From positions 1-19,718 of the forward strand of contig CAZPPG010000061.1 in the NCBI GenBank assembly GCA_964588385.1: a stretch of DNA of 19,718 nucleotides, written 5' to 3'. Positions 6,885 through 13,915 of the stretch are shown here, piece after piece (position 1 is the first letter of the stretch; each line of letters begins with the position of its first letter). The notes under the pieces were generated by a model. It was not told where the DNA came from. It saw nothing but the letters and a program-made list of their open reading frames with translations, and searched no databases. Source of the stretch: JAHBWV01 sp964588385 (GTDB lineage: Bacteria > Planctomycetota > Phycisphaerae > Phycisphaerales > UBA1924). A program made the translations under genes and the position numbers.

Positions 6885-8477
6885 TCACTCTCGCCTTTCC
6901 GGCTCACGCGGCACGAAGGCAACCCGATTGTGCGGATAGTCCAGCACAATCACGAAGGACTTGAGCAGCTTGGTTCCTATGTTGCCCAGCGTTCGCGATT
7001 CGGCGAAGGCGCCCTTCGCCTCTGTCGCGAACTCCGCATGCACGCTCTCAACGCGGGTCCCGCCGATATCGAACCACCTCAACTCACCCGCCTTGGCCGC
7101 CACGAATCCCCCGACACCGCCGAGCTTCGTGTCCTTCGTTTCGCGTCCCTCCAGCAGCCGCAACTCGCGGACCGCCGGCTCATGCATCGTCACGGTTGAG
7201 TTGGCCCCCGTGTCCAGACGGAACCACCCCGTGTGATCCTCGAACGACGCCTTCACGCACGGCACGCGATCCTTCACGATCAGTTCCGCCCAGTGCCCGC
7301 GATCGTTCAAGTACTTCGCCGGCTCATAGATCGAGATCGCTCCGGTCTCCAGGTCGATCTCCGAGACCGTCCGCGAAAGGACGCTGTACCCGATGATTCC
7401 TCCCACCTCCACACCCATGTGCGCGGTGAGGAACGAAAGGTCCAGCACGATCATCAGCGGACTCTGGAACCGGGCCCGCCCCAGCGTCAGATGGTCCGGC
7501 CGCACAAACGACGTCCGCGTCGTCCCCCCGACCCCGACCGCCGGTATGTCCCCAAACGCCTTGAGCCCGAGCGCATCCCGCGCGGACGTGGACAGCACAT
7601 TCGCTCCCGCGCCCGTGTCGAAGATGAACCAGCCCACGTCCTGCTCATTCACCATCGGACGCACAAGCAGGTGCCCCGTCGGCGCACGCCTCACCTCAAG
7701 CGGCGCCGGAATCCGCGAGTCAAACAGCGTGTCCTTCGGAGGCGAGAGGTCGGGCGTCAGCAGCGCGCCCTCCGCGGCGGTCGCCTCTCGCACGCTCTGA
7801 ATCTCCACGACCGTCTTGCCGCCCCGCTCGCTCGTCTGCTCGATCCGCGCCGGGAACCGCAACTCGCCGAGCGAAACCTCCCCCGCCAGCTCGACCGTCT
7901 GCTCCGAGGTCCCGTCTGAGAACGCCCACCGCGTCGGACGCCACGTTCCGTGGTCGATCGTCACACGCCCACGCGTCTCCGCCCCCTCGATCGCGAATCC
8001 CACCACGGACGCCCCCGCGCCCGTGCTCGACTCCGTGAACGACAAGGGCGTCGTGTCGCCAAGCCACGCCCCCGTCGTCACCGCGCCGCTGATCCGCGAG
8101 TCAATCTCCTCACCCAGTCCAAGCACCCGCGCCTCCCCGCCAAGGTCACGCACCCAGTCGCGCGTCCCGTCAAACCCTCCCTCGATCGTGATCGCGCCCG
8201 CCATCCGTCGAAAGTCCCTCCCCTCGCCGTCCAGCACGTGCAGGTACGTGCACGGAATCCCGCCCAGGTCGGCCGTCCCGACGAGCACAACCCCGTTCGG
8301 ATACGCCCGCAGCGTGTCATACCCGACGGACCTTCGAACGTTGGTGAGGATCTCCTCAGTCGACGTCTGCGCGACCGCGCAAAGAGCCGGCGTGACAAGC
8401 GCCCCTGCCGGCAGCAAGGCCGCCGCGGGCGCCAGAACCAGACGAGCAACGATCGACCGCCTGAGAGCGAAACTCAT
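6885..8477 (-). CDS. Secreted protein with two retropepsin-like aspartyl-protease motifs
   Basis: A 530-aa exported protein. The signal peptide covers about 1-36 (basic start, then LVLAPAAALLPAGAL and CAVAQ). Residues about 40-250 form a domain I do not recognise, a beta-rich region resembling outer-membrane-associated lipoprotein-like folds. Then come two retropepsin-type units: FIFDTGAGANVLS with the DTGA at 287-290 followed by GIIGYSVL (360-367), and FRLDTGANSTVT with the DTGA at 422-425 followed by GNIGTKLL (499-506). Each unit has an aspartate loop and a hydrophobic-Gly segment, so one chain could form the two-lobed active site. The longer in-frame extension to 8699 is rejected: ATG 8477 has a perfect GAAAGGAGT ribosome site and overlaps the regulator stop (ATGA), and the signal peptide starts there. 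Substrate unknown. Confidence 0.85.
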   Translation of the reverse strand: MSFALRRSIVARLVLAPAAALLPAGALVTPALCAVAQTSTEEILTNVRRSVGYDTLRAYPNGVVLVGTADLGGIPCTYLHVLDGEGRDFRRMAGAITIEGGFDGTRDWVRDLGGEARVLGLGEEIDSRISGAVTTGAWLGDTTPLSFTESSTGAGASVVGFAIEGAETRGRVTIDHGTWRPTRWAFSDGTSEQTVELAGEVSLGELRFPARIEQTSERGGKTVVEIQSVREATAAEGALLTPDLSPPKDTLFDSRIPAPLEVRRAPTGHLLVRPMVNEQDVGWFIFDTGAGANVLSTSARDALGLKAFGDIPAVGVGGTTRTSFVRPDHLTLGRARFQSPLMIVLDLSFLTAHMGVEVGGIIGYSVLSRTVSEIDLETGAISIYEPAKYLNDRGHWAELIVKDRVPCVKASFEDHTGWFRLDTGANSTVTMHEPAVRELRLLEGRETKDTKLGGVGGFVAAKAGELRWFDIGGTRVESVHAEFATEAKGAFAESRTLGNIGTKLLKSFVIVLDYPHNRVAFVPREPERRE

Positions 8478-9175
8478 GACGTGACTCCTTTCAAAGAGCC
8501 GGAATGTGGTCTCTGTCGTGGCGAGGAAGCTCCCGACGCCTCGGCCAGTGGAGGCGTGCGCGCGCTGGCCTTCACCGGAGCAAGCACGAACGTCAAAGAG
8601 ATCGGCCGCCTTCCCGTGCCCGGCCGACCCGCGCGCAGAATCCCCGACGCCCGCTCGATCAGCGTGTTCAACTCCGCAAGATCGGCGTCGCTCAACCATC
8701 CCTTGGAGCGGCCGCCCCAGAGATCCCGCTCGGCCCCCGAGGTCCGCGATGTGCCGCTCTCCACCGCGCGGGCAAAGTCCCTGGATCCCAGCCGGATCGC
8801 GCCCTGGACGACCGCATTGATCGAGCGCCGACCCGCGGGCTTGGAGAGCCGCCCGTCGTACGCGATCCGCATCGGTCGCCCCGGCACGTCGTAGACCGCC
8901 GCAACGTGCCGCCCGCGTCGCGCCGCATCCCGCTCAACCAGCAGCCCCACCGCCAGCAGCCGACGCACATGGAAGTACAGCGAGTCCGGAGCCCGCCCCA
9001 GGTGCCGCGCCAGCGCCGCGATCGTGCACGGGCCCGCGGCCACCACGGCATCCACGATCTCCTGCCGGATCGGCGACGAGAGAGCCCGCACCGCGCCGGG
9101 CGACTCGATCAGGAACGGAGATGAGCCCGGATGGTCCACGATTGAAGTATTGGCATTTTCTTCAATGGATTCCAC
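8474..9175 (-). CDS. Winged-helix (ArsR-like) transcriptional regulator
   Basis: A 233-aa DNA-binding protein. The domain starts at ALSSPIRQEIVDAV (31-44), continues with the recognition unit TIAALARHLG and RAPDSLYFHVRRL (51-73), and ends in the wing LLVERDAARRGRHVAAVYDV (about 78-97). This is the ArsR/HTH_20 arrangement. No metal-binding cysteine motif is visible, so it is not a typical ArsR metal sensor. The C-terminal half (about 115-233) is unrecognised and becomes Ser/Pro-rich; its last codons also carry the ribosome site of the downstream aspartyl-protease-like gene, and its TGA overlaps that gene's ATG. The start is uncertain: GTG at 9175 has no clear ribosome site and there is no in-frame ATG before the domain. 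It is divergent from bioY. Confidence 0.82.
   Translation of the reverse strand: MESIEENANTSIVDHPGSSPFLIESPGAVRALSSPIRQEIVDAVVAAGPCTIAALARHLGRAPDSLYFHVRRLLAVGLLVERDAARRGRHVAAVYDVPGRPMRIAYDGRLSKPAGRRSINAVVQGAIRLGSRDFARAVESGTSRTSGAERDLWGGRSKGWLSDADLAELNTLIERASGILRAGRPGTGRRPISLTFVLAPVKASARTPPLAEASGASSPRQRPHSGSLKGVTS
9141..9166. promoter_or_regulatory. Inverted repeat ATTGAAG-12-CTTCAAT, candidate operator
   Basis: ATTGAAG (9141-9147) and CTTCAAT (9160-9166) are perfect 7-base arms around an AT-rich 12-base spacer. The site lies at the extreme 5' end of the regulator gene, within about 130 bases of the bioY start, in an otherwise GC-rich stretch. The symmetry and position fit binding by a dimeric regulator, perhaps the adjacent one. 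Binding is inferred. Confidence 0.4.
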
Positions 9176-9267
9176 CGCAGGGCGGATTCTGGTGCCGGAA
9201 TCTCCGCCCTCTGCGTCAGGCGTCCGGTCGGTCCACCCCCCGCCTCCCTCCTATCCTGCTGCCCTGC

Positions 9268-9882
9268 ATGGCAAAGGCACTGACAGACACGCGCGCCCGG
9301 TCTTCCAGCGATACCGCTGCCATGCGGGCCGCCATGATCGGGCTCTTTGCCCTTCTGGCCGGTATCTCCGCGCAGATCCAGTTCCCCATGCCGCCGCTCG
9401 GCGTGCCCCAGACGCTCCAGACGCTCGTCGTCATCCTCGCCGCCCTGCACCTGGGCCCGCGCTGGGGCGTCCTCAGCATGCTCATCTACGTCCTCGTCGG
9501 AGCGATCGGCGCACCGGTCTTCTCCAAGGGCGGCGCGGGTCTGGCCGTGATCCTCGGACAAAGCGGCGGCTACATCCTCGGGTTCATCCTCAGCCAACCC
9601 GTCATCGCACGATGCGTCAAAGGACCCGACGGCTCCCCACGCGGCTGGGGCGCCATCGTGCTCGCCTCCCTCGCGGGACACGCCGTCGTCTTCGCCATCG
9701 GCGTTCCATGGCTCTATGTCGTCCGCACCATCGGCACGGATCCCGCGCTCGAGGCCCTGACGTGGAAGGACGCCATCTACGGGGGCTTCATCGTCTTCAT
9801 CCCCGCCACGCTCCTCAAAACCATCATCGCCGTCCTCATCGCCCGTGCGTCGCTGCCCTGGGCGATGAGAAAGATCTGGTAA
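9268..9882 (+). CDS. bioY: Biotin transporter BioY (ECF S component)
   Basis: A 204-aa integral membrane protein that captures biotin, either alone or with an ECF AAT module. After a short polar N-tail (1-17) there are about six hydrophobic helices: AAMIGLFALLAGISAQI, LQTLVVILAALHLG, WGVLSMLIYVLVGAIG, YILGFILSQPVIA, AIVLASLAGHAVVFAIGV and a C-terminal FIPATLLKTIIAVLIA. Family signatures are PLGVPQTLQTL (about 48-58), the GAPVF turn and GGYILGF. The open frame extends upstream to 9121, but those 49 residues are charged and Pro-rich and overlap the regulator's 5' end; ATG 9268 begins the recognisable protein. No strong ribosome site precedes it. No biotin-synthesis gene is adjacent. Confidence 0.92.
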   Translation: MAKALTDTRARSSSDTAAMRAAMIGLFALLAGISAQIQFPMPPLGVPQTLQTLVVILAALHLGPRWGVLSMLIYVLVGAIGAPVFSKGGAGLAVILGQSGGYILGFILSQPVIARCVKGPDGSPRGWGAIVLASLAGHAVVFAIGVPWLYVVRTIGTDPALEALTWKDAIYGGFIVFIPATLLKTIIAVLIARASLPWAMRKIW

Positions 9883-9900
9883 GGGCTCGCCCCTCCCGCG

Positions 9901-9939
9901 CCCGGCGAACGCGCCCGAGCGCCGGGAACGCGACGTTCC
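9901..9939. terminator. Overlapping hairpins between convergent bioY and TlpA-like gene
   Basis: Two inverted repeats fill the 58-base gap: CCCGGCG (9901-9907) with CGCCGGG (9920-9926), and GGAACG (9925-9930), CGA, CGTTCC (9934-9939). They share two bases and so are alternative structures. Each suits one transcription direction. No T tract is present. Confidence 0.45.
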
Positions 9940-9940
9940 T

Positions 9941-11293
9941 CTACCTCACGCCGATCGACGCGGCAGCGGCCATGATCCGCGCCCGCATCTCATCGTGGGC
10001 CTCCAAGGTCGCCGGCCCGCTGTATCCGGTATGGATCGCTCGCACATTCCCCTCAGCATCCAGAAAGATGAGACTCGGGAACGAGTGAACCCGATCAAGG
10101 AACGGCAGCCGCGCTGCCGCCCTCTTCTTGTCCGACGTCCCCGCGAGAAGGATCGGGTACGTCACGCCGTGCCTCGCGCGAAACAGCGCGATCCGCGCCG
10201 AATCGACGGCGAACTCTCCCGTCGCCTCGAATGCCAGCGCGACCACGTCAACGCCGCACGCGCCGGCGCTCGCATCAAGCTCCTTCATCAGCGCCGCCGC
10301 GTCGTTGGAGTTGCCGCACCACGTCCCGAAGATCTGGATGATCGCCGGCCCATCGACCAGTGACGACATCGCGACCTCCCGTCCCCGCTCATCAAGAAAT
10401 CGCAGCGCCTCCAGTTCCGGCCTCGCGATCGCCCTGGTGATCGACATGTCATCGGGCAACGCCGCACTCGAATCGGCGACCGCTGTAAAACGCCTGTGCG
10501 AACCGACGCCCGACCAACGCTCCCCCGCCAGCGTCGCCGGACCGCCGCCCGACGCAGCCGTGTACGTCGCGCGGATCATCGAGACGCCCGAGCCGCTGAA
10601 TGAGCACAACTCCAGCGTCTCCCCATCGAACGTGCCGTGCAGATAGCGTGAGTCGCCCGTCGTCGTCAGGATCGTTCCCCGGGCGCGACCGTCCGGCATC
10701 ACCCGGAACAAGCCGATATCCGGCGACGTGATCGCGGGCGGCTCCGGGATCGGGCTCGCCGGCAACGCCGCGCTCCCATCCTCCCCCGCAACGGGCTTCT
10801 TTGGCGGCGCGGGCTCGAACTCGATCGACCATCGCTCGGGCAACGTGCGCACCTCGGGCCTCGTCAGAGGCAGCGGCATCGCCAGCATCGCGCCCATCGG
10901 CAGCCACTCTGACTCGTACCTGTCCTTCTCGCGGATCCAAGCCCCCGACAGCGTCCCCGGCTCCTCGCCAGGCGTCACCACCATCTCCGCCTCGTAGGGA
11001 TCAAAGCACAGCCGAAGGGCCACGGAGTGATCCCGCATCCGCAACGCAACCGCGTTCGGAATCGGAATCAACTCCTCACCGTTGATGATGCTCACGGCGA
11101 ACGCTGGCAGGTCCTTCTCGCCCACCGCTTCGCGCCCGTCGCGCTCCGCAGCCCTGATATCCAGAGTGAACGTCGCCCGTCCGGCCCGCATCTCGATCCA
11201 CGCGTCATAGGTGCCGAACGGGATCGGAGAGGCCCGTTCCGGCTGGATCAGGAGAGCGCCGGCCATGCCCACCGCGGCAAAGAGTGTCATCAT
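9941..11293 (-). CDS. TlpA-like thioredoxin-fold protein with CxxS active site
   Basis: A 450-aa exported protein. A short hydrophobic N-terminus (MMTLFAAVGMAGALLI) is the export signal or anchor. Residues about 25-275 form a beta-rich domain of the kind found before TlpA modules in planctomycete proteins, with a Pro-rich linker at about 160-190. The thioredoxin-like domain (about 290-440) has AIIQIFGTWCGNS (Cys326, Ser329), VVALAFEATGE (350-360), the cis-Pro segment SFPSLIFLD (404-412, Pro406) and the closing GNVRAIHTGYSGPAT. TlpA relatives normally have CxxC; here the second Cys is Ser, so it would act as a monothiol protein or has lost reductase function. The start at 11293 (or the next codon, ATG 11290) is chosen because upstream codons lack a domain and overlap the next gene. 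Confidence 0.82.
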   Translation of the reverse strand: MMTLFAAVGMAGALLIQPERASPIPFGTYDAWIEMRAGRATFTLDIRAAERDGREAVGEKDLPAFAVSIINGEELIPIPNAVALRMRDHSVALRLCFDPYEAEMVVTPGEEPGTLSGAWIREKDRYESEWLPMGAMLAMPLPLTRPEVRTLPERWSIEFEPAPPKKPVAGEDGSAALPASPIPEPPAITSPDIGLFRVMPDGRARGTILTTTGDSRYLHGTFDGETLELCSFSGSGVSMIRATYTAASGGGPATLAGERWSGVGSHRRFTAVADSSAALPDDMSITRAIARPELEALRFLDERGREVAMSSLVDGPAIIQIFGTWCGNSNDAAALMKELDASAGACGVDVVALAFEATGEFAVDSARIALFRARHGVTYPILLAGTSDKKRAAARLPFLDRVHSFPSLIFLDAEGNVRAIHTGYSGPATLEAHDEMRARIMAAAASIGVR

Positions 11294-11339
11294 GCGAACA
11301 CTGTATCGGAAGGGCCCCCCGCAGACCGCACGCGCTCGC

Positions 11340-11867
11340 TCAAACCCGCGGGATGTCAGCCCGGCCCGATCCGAGTAGAGCCGCCCCCTTCCCCAGACCC
11401 GCCTCCGCCTCCGATCCGAAGATCGCCCGAAGCCGCTCCTGCCGGAACGCGAAGATCCGCTCCACATCGCGGCGCACCAGCAGCCGATGCACCGCACGCT
11501 CTACAAGCGGCCCGCCCGGCACCGCGTATCGCACATGGTCAACGCAGCGCGTCCCGCCGTTCTCCGCGATGAGCGTGTGCTCGTGATGCCAGAGCCGGTA
11601 CGGCCCCCTTAACTGCTCATCTATGAACCTCGTTGGAGGCTCCCACGCCGCGATCCGCGTCCGCCAACCGACCGGCACCCCGCGAATCCGCAATCGGTAA
11701 TCGATCAGCGCCCCCTGCTTCATCTGGATCGGCGCAGGAGTAAGCACGGAGAATCGCAGAAGCGGAGGCGTGATCGACTCCAGATTGTGAGCATCCGCAA
11801 AGAACGGGAACACACACTCGGGAGGCCGCGGAAGCCAGAGCTCTGTATGCAGTGTGAACGTTCTCAT
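11340..11867 (-). CDS. SRPBCC-family ligand-binding protein
   Basis: A 175-aa protein of the START/Bet v 1-like (SRPBCC) superfamily, small hydrophobic-ligand-binding folds. Visible hallmarks are LPRPPECVFPFFADAHNLESITPP (about 12-35, split over a strand and helix), then GVPVGWRTRIAAW (about 63-75), RFIDEQLRGPYRLWHHEHT (about 80-98) and GGTRCVDHVRYAVPGG (about 104-119), with a C-terminal helix before an Ala/Gly-rich tail. This matches the subgroup often labelled cell-division inhibitor or CDP-paratose-epimerase-associated SRPBCC; no ligand can be named. ATG 11867 is preceded by AGGA at about 9 bases and starts the domain; the extension to 12002 is Arg-rich and unsupported. It lies 46 bases upstream of the TlpA-like gene, probably co-transcribed. 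Confidence 0.82.
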   Translation of the reverse strand: MRTFTLHTELWLPRPPECVFPFFADAHNLESITPPLLRFSVLTPAPIQMKQGALIDYRLRIRGVPVGWRTRIAAWEPPTRFIDEQLRGPYRLWHHEHTLIAENGGTRCVDHVRYAVPGGPLVERAVHRLLVRRDVERIFAFRQERLRAIFGSEAEAGLGKGAALLGSGRADIPRV

Positions 11868-12062
11868 CGCAGATCCTGTGCGCGATCGTGCCGGTGCCCG
11901 CGGCGCGCCCCACCCGCTTCGGTGTGGGCCCGCCGTCAGATTCGAGAATCTGTGCCGAGCGTGGGGCCGGCTTGTACGCAAATCGCGGCGCCGGAAGGGC
12001 ATCCCGCCGAAGAAACCCGGTGATCCTTCCGATGTCCGAATGGCACGATCGGAACAGCCGCT

Positions 12063-12638
12063 ATGGCACCCGTGACTTCTCGGACCATCCCGCGCCGCGC
12101 CGCCTTCTCGATGATCGAGCTCGTCATCGTCATCGCCATCATCGGGATCATCGCCGGCATCGCCGTGCCGCGCATGTCCCGCGCCAGCATCACCGCTCGA
12201 GAGAACGCCCTCGTCAGCAACGTGTCACTCCTCCAGTCCGCCATCGACCGCTATACCGCAGAGCACGCGGGGCTCAGCCCCGGTCACGACGCCGGCGGCT
12301 CCGTCACCGCCTCCGGCGCGACCTTCGCGCTCCGCCTCACAGGTCGCACCGACGAATCCGGCGCCGCCCAGGCCGGCGGCCTCTATGGGCCATACCTCCG
12401 GTCTGTTCCTGCCAATCCGATCAACGGCCTCCGCACGGTGCGGGTCGGTGGCGTTGCCGCCGGAGCGAACACCCACGGCTGGCGCTACGACCCCGGCAGC
12501 CAGACGATCCTCTCCGATCACGGGGACGGCGGTGCTCTGGGAGGCGGTGAGATCGTCGATATCGAGCCCCTCGGCGATGCCGACGTCGGAGCTCTGGATC
12601 TGGGCGGCGGCGGGGCCAAAATGCTCGAGATCGACTGA
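12063..12638 (+). CDS. Prepilin-like (type IV pilin / pseudopilin) protein
   Basis: A 191-aa protein with a class III signal. The leader of 14 residues ends RRAA, followed by FSMIELVIVIAIIGIIAGIAVP, where Phe15 would be +1 and Glu19 the conserved +5 glutamate. The hydrophobic helix runs to about residue 36 and is followed by the usual amphipathic stretch (RASITARENALVSNVS) and a Gly-rich globular C-domain with no cysteine. The residue before the cut is Ala14 rather than Gly, which prepilin peptidases tolerate poorly in some systems. It is an orphan: no secretion ATPase, inner-membrane platform or peptidase gene is nearby. Start ATG 12063 has no obvious ribosome site. Confidence 0.85.
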   Translation: MAPVTSRTIPRRAAFSMIELVIVIAIIGIIAGIAVPRMSRASITARENALVSNVSLLQSAIDRYTAEHAGLSPGHDAGGSVTASGATFALRLTGRTDESGAAQAGGLYGPYLRSVPANPINGLRTVRVGGVAAGANTHGWRYDPGSQTILSDHGDGGALGGGEIVDIEPLGDADVGALDLGGGGAKMLEID

Positions 12639-12699
12639 TCTGACAAGGATCCCCGTCCCTCCCTACATCCGAACGCGACTGCGCCACGAACCCACTGCC

Positions 12700-13152
12700 A
12701 TGACAACGCTCCCACGAGGCGAACAAGCCAGCGCCTCCCTCACCCTTCTCATCGACGGCCAATGCTCCGTCTGCACGCGCGAGGTGCGACTTCTGAAGCG
12801 CCTCGATCGCGGACGCGGCAGCCTCGCCTTCGAGGACATCAGCGGGCCCCGCTTTGACGGCGCTGCCTGGGGTGTCACCAGGGATCAGGCCATGTCGGAG
12901 ATGCACGCATTCGCTTCCGACGGGGACAAGCTCACGGGCATGGAGGTCTTCCGCCGCGCCTACGCGCTCGTGGGCTGGGGTTGGCTCTGGGCTCCCACCG
13001 GGTGGCCGGTGCTGCGCCCCATCTTCGACGCCCTGTACCGCCTCTTCGCCCGAAACCGCGTGAAGTGGTTCGGTGGAGCCAGATGCGAGGGCGGCGCATG
13101 CGCCGTCCGCCGCCAGCATCCCTCAAGCGACGCGCCCACCATCACGAACTGA
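12700..13152 (+). CDS. DCC-family thiol-disulfide oxidoreductase (DUF393)
   Basis: A 150-aa protein with the family signature at the N-terminus, LLIDGQCSVCTREVRLLKRLD (split: DGQC at 19-22, Cys25), followed by SLAFEDIS and, near the middle, SEMHAFASDGDKLTGMEVFRRAY, then GWLWAPTGWPVLRPIFDALYRLFARNR near the C-terminus. This is the usual layout of DCC proteins, predicted thioredoxin-fold redox proteins using the CxxC cysteines. The open frame extends upstream to 12385 in antisense-like sequence of the prepilin gene; ATG 12700, 61 bases after the prepilin stop, is the sensible start. Its last 11 bases overlap the end of the convergent methyltransferase gene. The extra Cys pair near the C-terminus (RCEGGAC) may add a second metal or redox site. 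Confidence 0.88.
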   Translation: MTTLPRGEQASASLTLLIDGQCSVCTREVRLLKRLDRGRGSLAFEDISGPRFDGAAWGVTRDQAMSEMHAFASDGDKLTGMEVFRRAYALVGWGWLWAPTGWPVLRPIFDALYRLFARNRVKWFGGARCEGGACAVRRQHPSSDAPTITN

Positions 13153-13903
13153 CGACCCTCGCGACGTACAGGCCGAACCCCAGTGTGCTCCTCCCCCACT
13201 TCTCCACGATCTCGTGCCAGCCCCGGGCACGTGCAAGCATCGCGTCCCGATCAGGGTCCGCCGGGTTGTCGTTGGCGAACCGCTCGACATTCCAGAGATA
13301 CCGCCACTCGTACTCCGCCCAGTCCGCCGCTGAGGCCGCAGCGTCCCACGTGACCGACAACCCCATCGAGTTGATCCGATCAATGTTGCCTTGATGGGTC
13401 GCGTAATCTTCGCGCGTCGCGCCGAGGGCGGTGAGATACTCGAGGTGGGGCTCGCGCTGCCAGTATCCCTCGCCGAGGACGACAGAGTCGCCCGGGCGGA
13501 CCAGGTCGCGGAGCGCGGCGATGGTCGCTGTGAAAGAGCCCAGCGCGTGCGAGGAGCCGATGCACAACGCGGCGTCGAACGGCTGCTCTCCCGAGACTTT
13601 GAACGCGGCGAGCCACGCGCCGGCATCCGACTCGACCACCTCGACGCGACCGCGTGTCAGCCGCGCGGCCCGCGTGCGGCAGTCCTGTGCCATGCGCGTT
13701 GACCTCTCGACCGCGATGCAGGATGCCCCGGTCCGCTCGGCGATCCGGGCCAGCATCTCGCCCTTGCCCGCGCCGATGTCGACGACGCGTGACCCCGCGG
13801 TCAGCGCCAGCCGCCGGATCGCCTCATCCGTGACTTGGTTCGAGATCGGATTGCAGATGGTGTGGGTGGAGTGTGCAATGGATGAGAAGCGGTCGCGGTC
13901 CAT
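13142..13903 (-). CDS. SAM-dependent class I methyltransferase
   Basis: A 253-aa Rossmann-fold methyltransferase. Motif I is VVDIGAGKGEML (40-51), motif II the acidic strand end CIAVERS (about 62-68), then VEVVESDAGAW (about 87-97) and FDAALCIGSSHALGS (motif IV region, about 108-122), followed by LVRPGDSVVLGEGYW (about 133-147). The N-terminal ISNQ-type helix and the aromatic-rich C-domain (WAEYEWRYLWNVERF) suggest a small-molecule substrate, which cannot be named. ATG 13903 lies 12 bases after the hydrolase stop, without a clear ribosome site, so it probably depends on read-through from the upstream gene. Confidence 0.88.
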   Translation of the reverse strand: MDRDRFSSIAHSTHTICNPISNQVTDEAIRRLALTAGSRVVDIGAGKGEMLARIAERTGASCIAVERSTRMAQDCRTRAARLTRGRVEVVESDAGAWLAAFKVSGEQPFDAALCIGSSHALGSFTATIAALRDLVRPGDSVVLGEGYWQREPHLEYLTALGATREDYATHQGNIDRINSMGLSVTWDAAASAADWAEYEWRYLWNVERFANDNPADPDRDAMLARARGWHEIVEKWGRSTLGFGLYVARVVSS

Positions 13904-13915
13904 GGGTTCGCTTGC

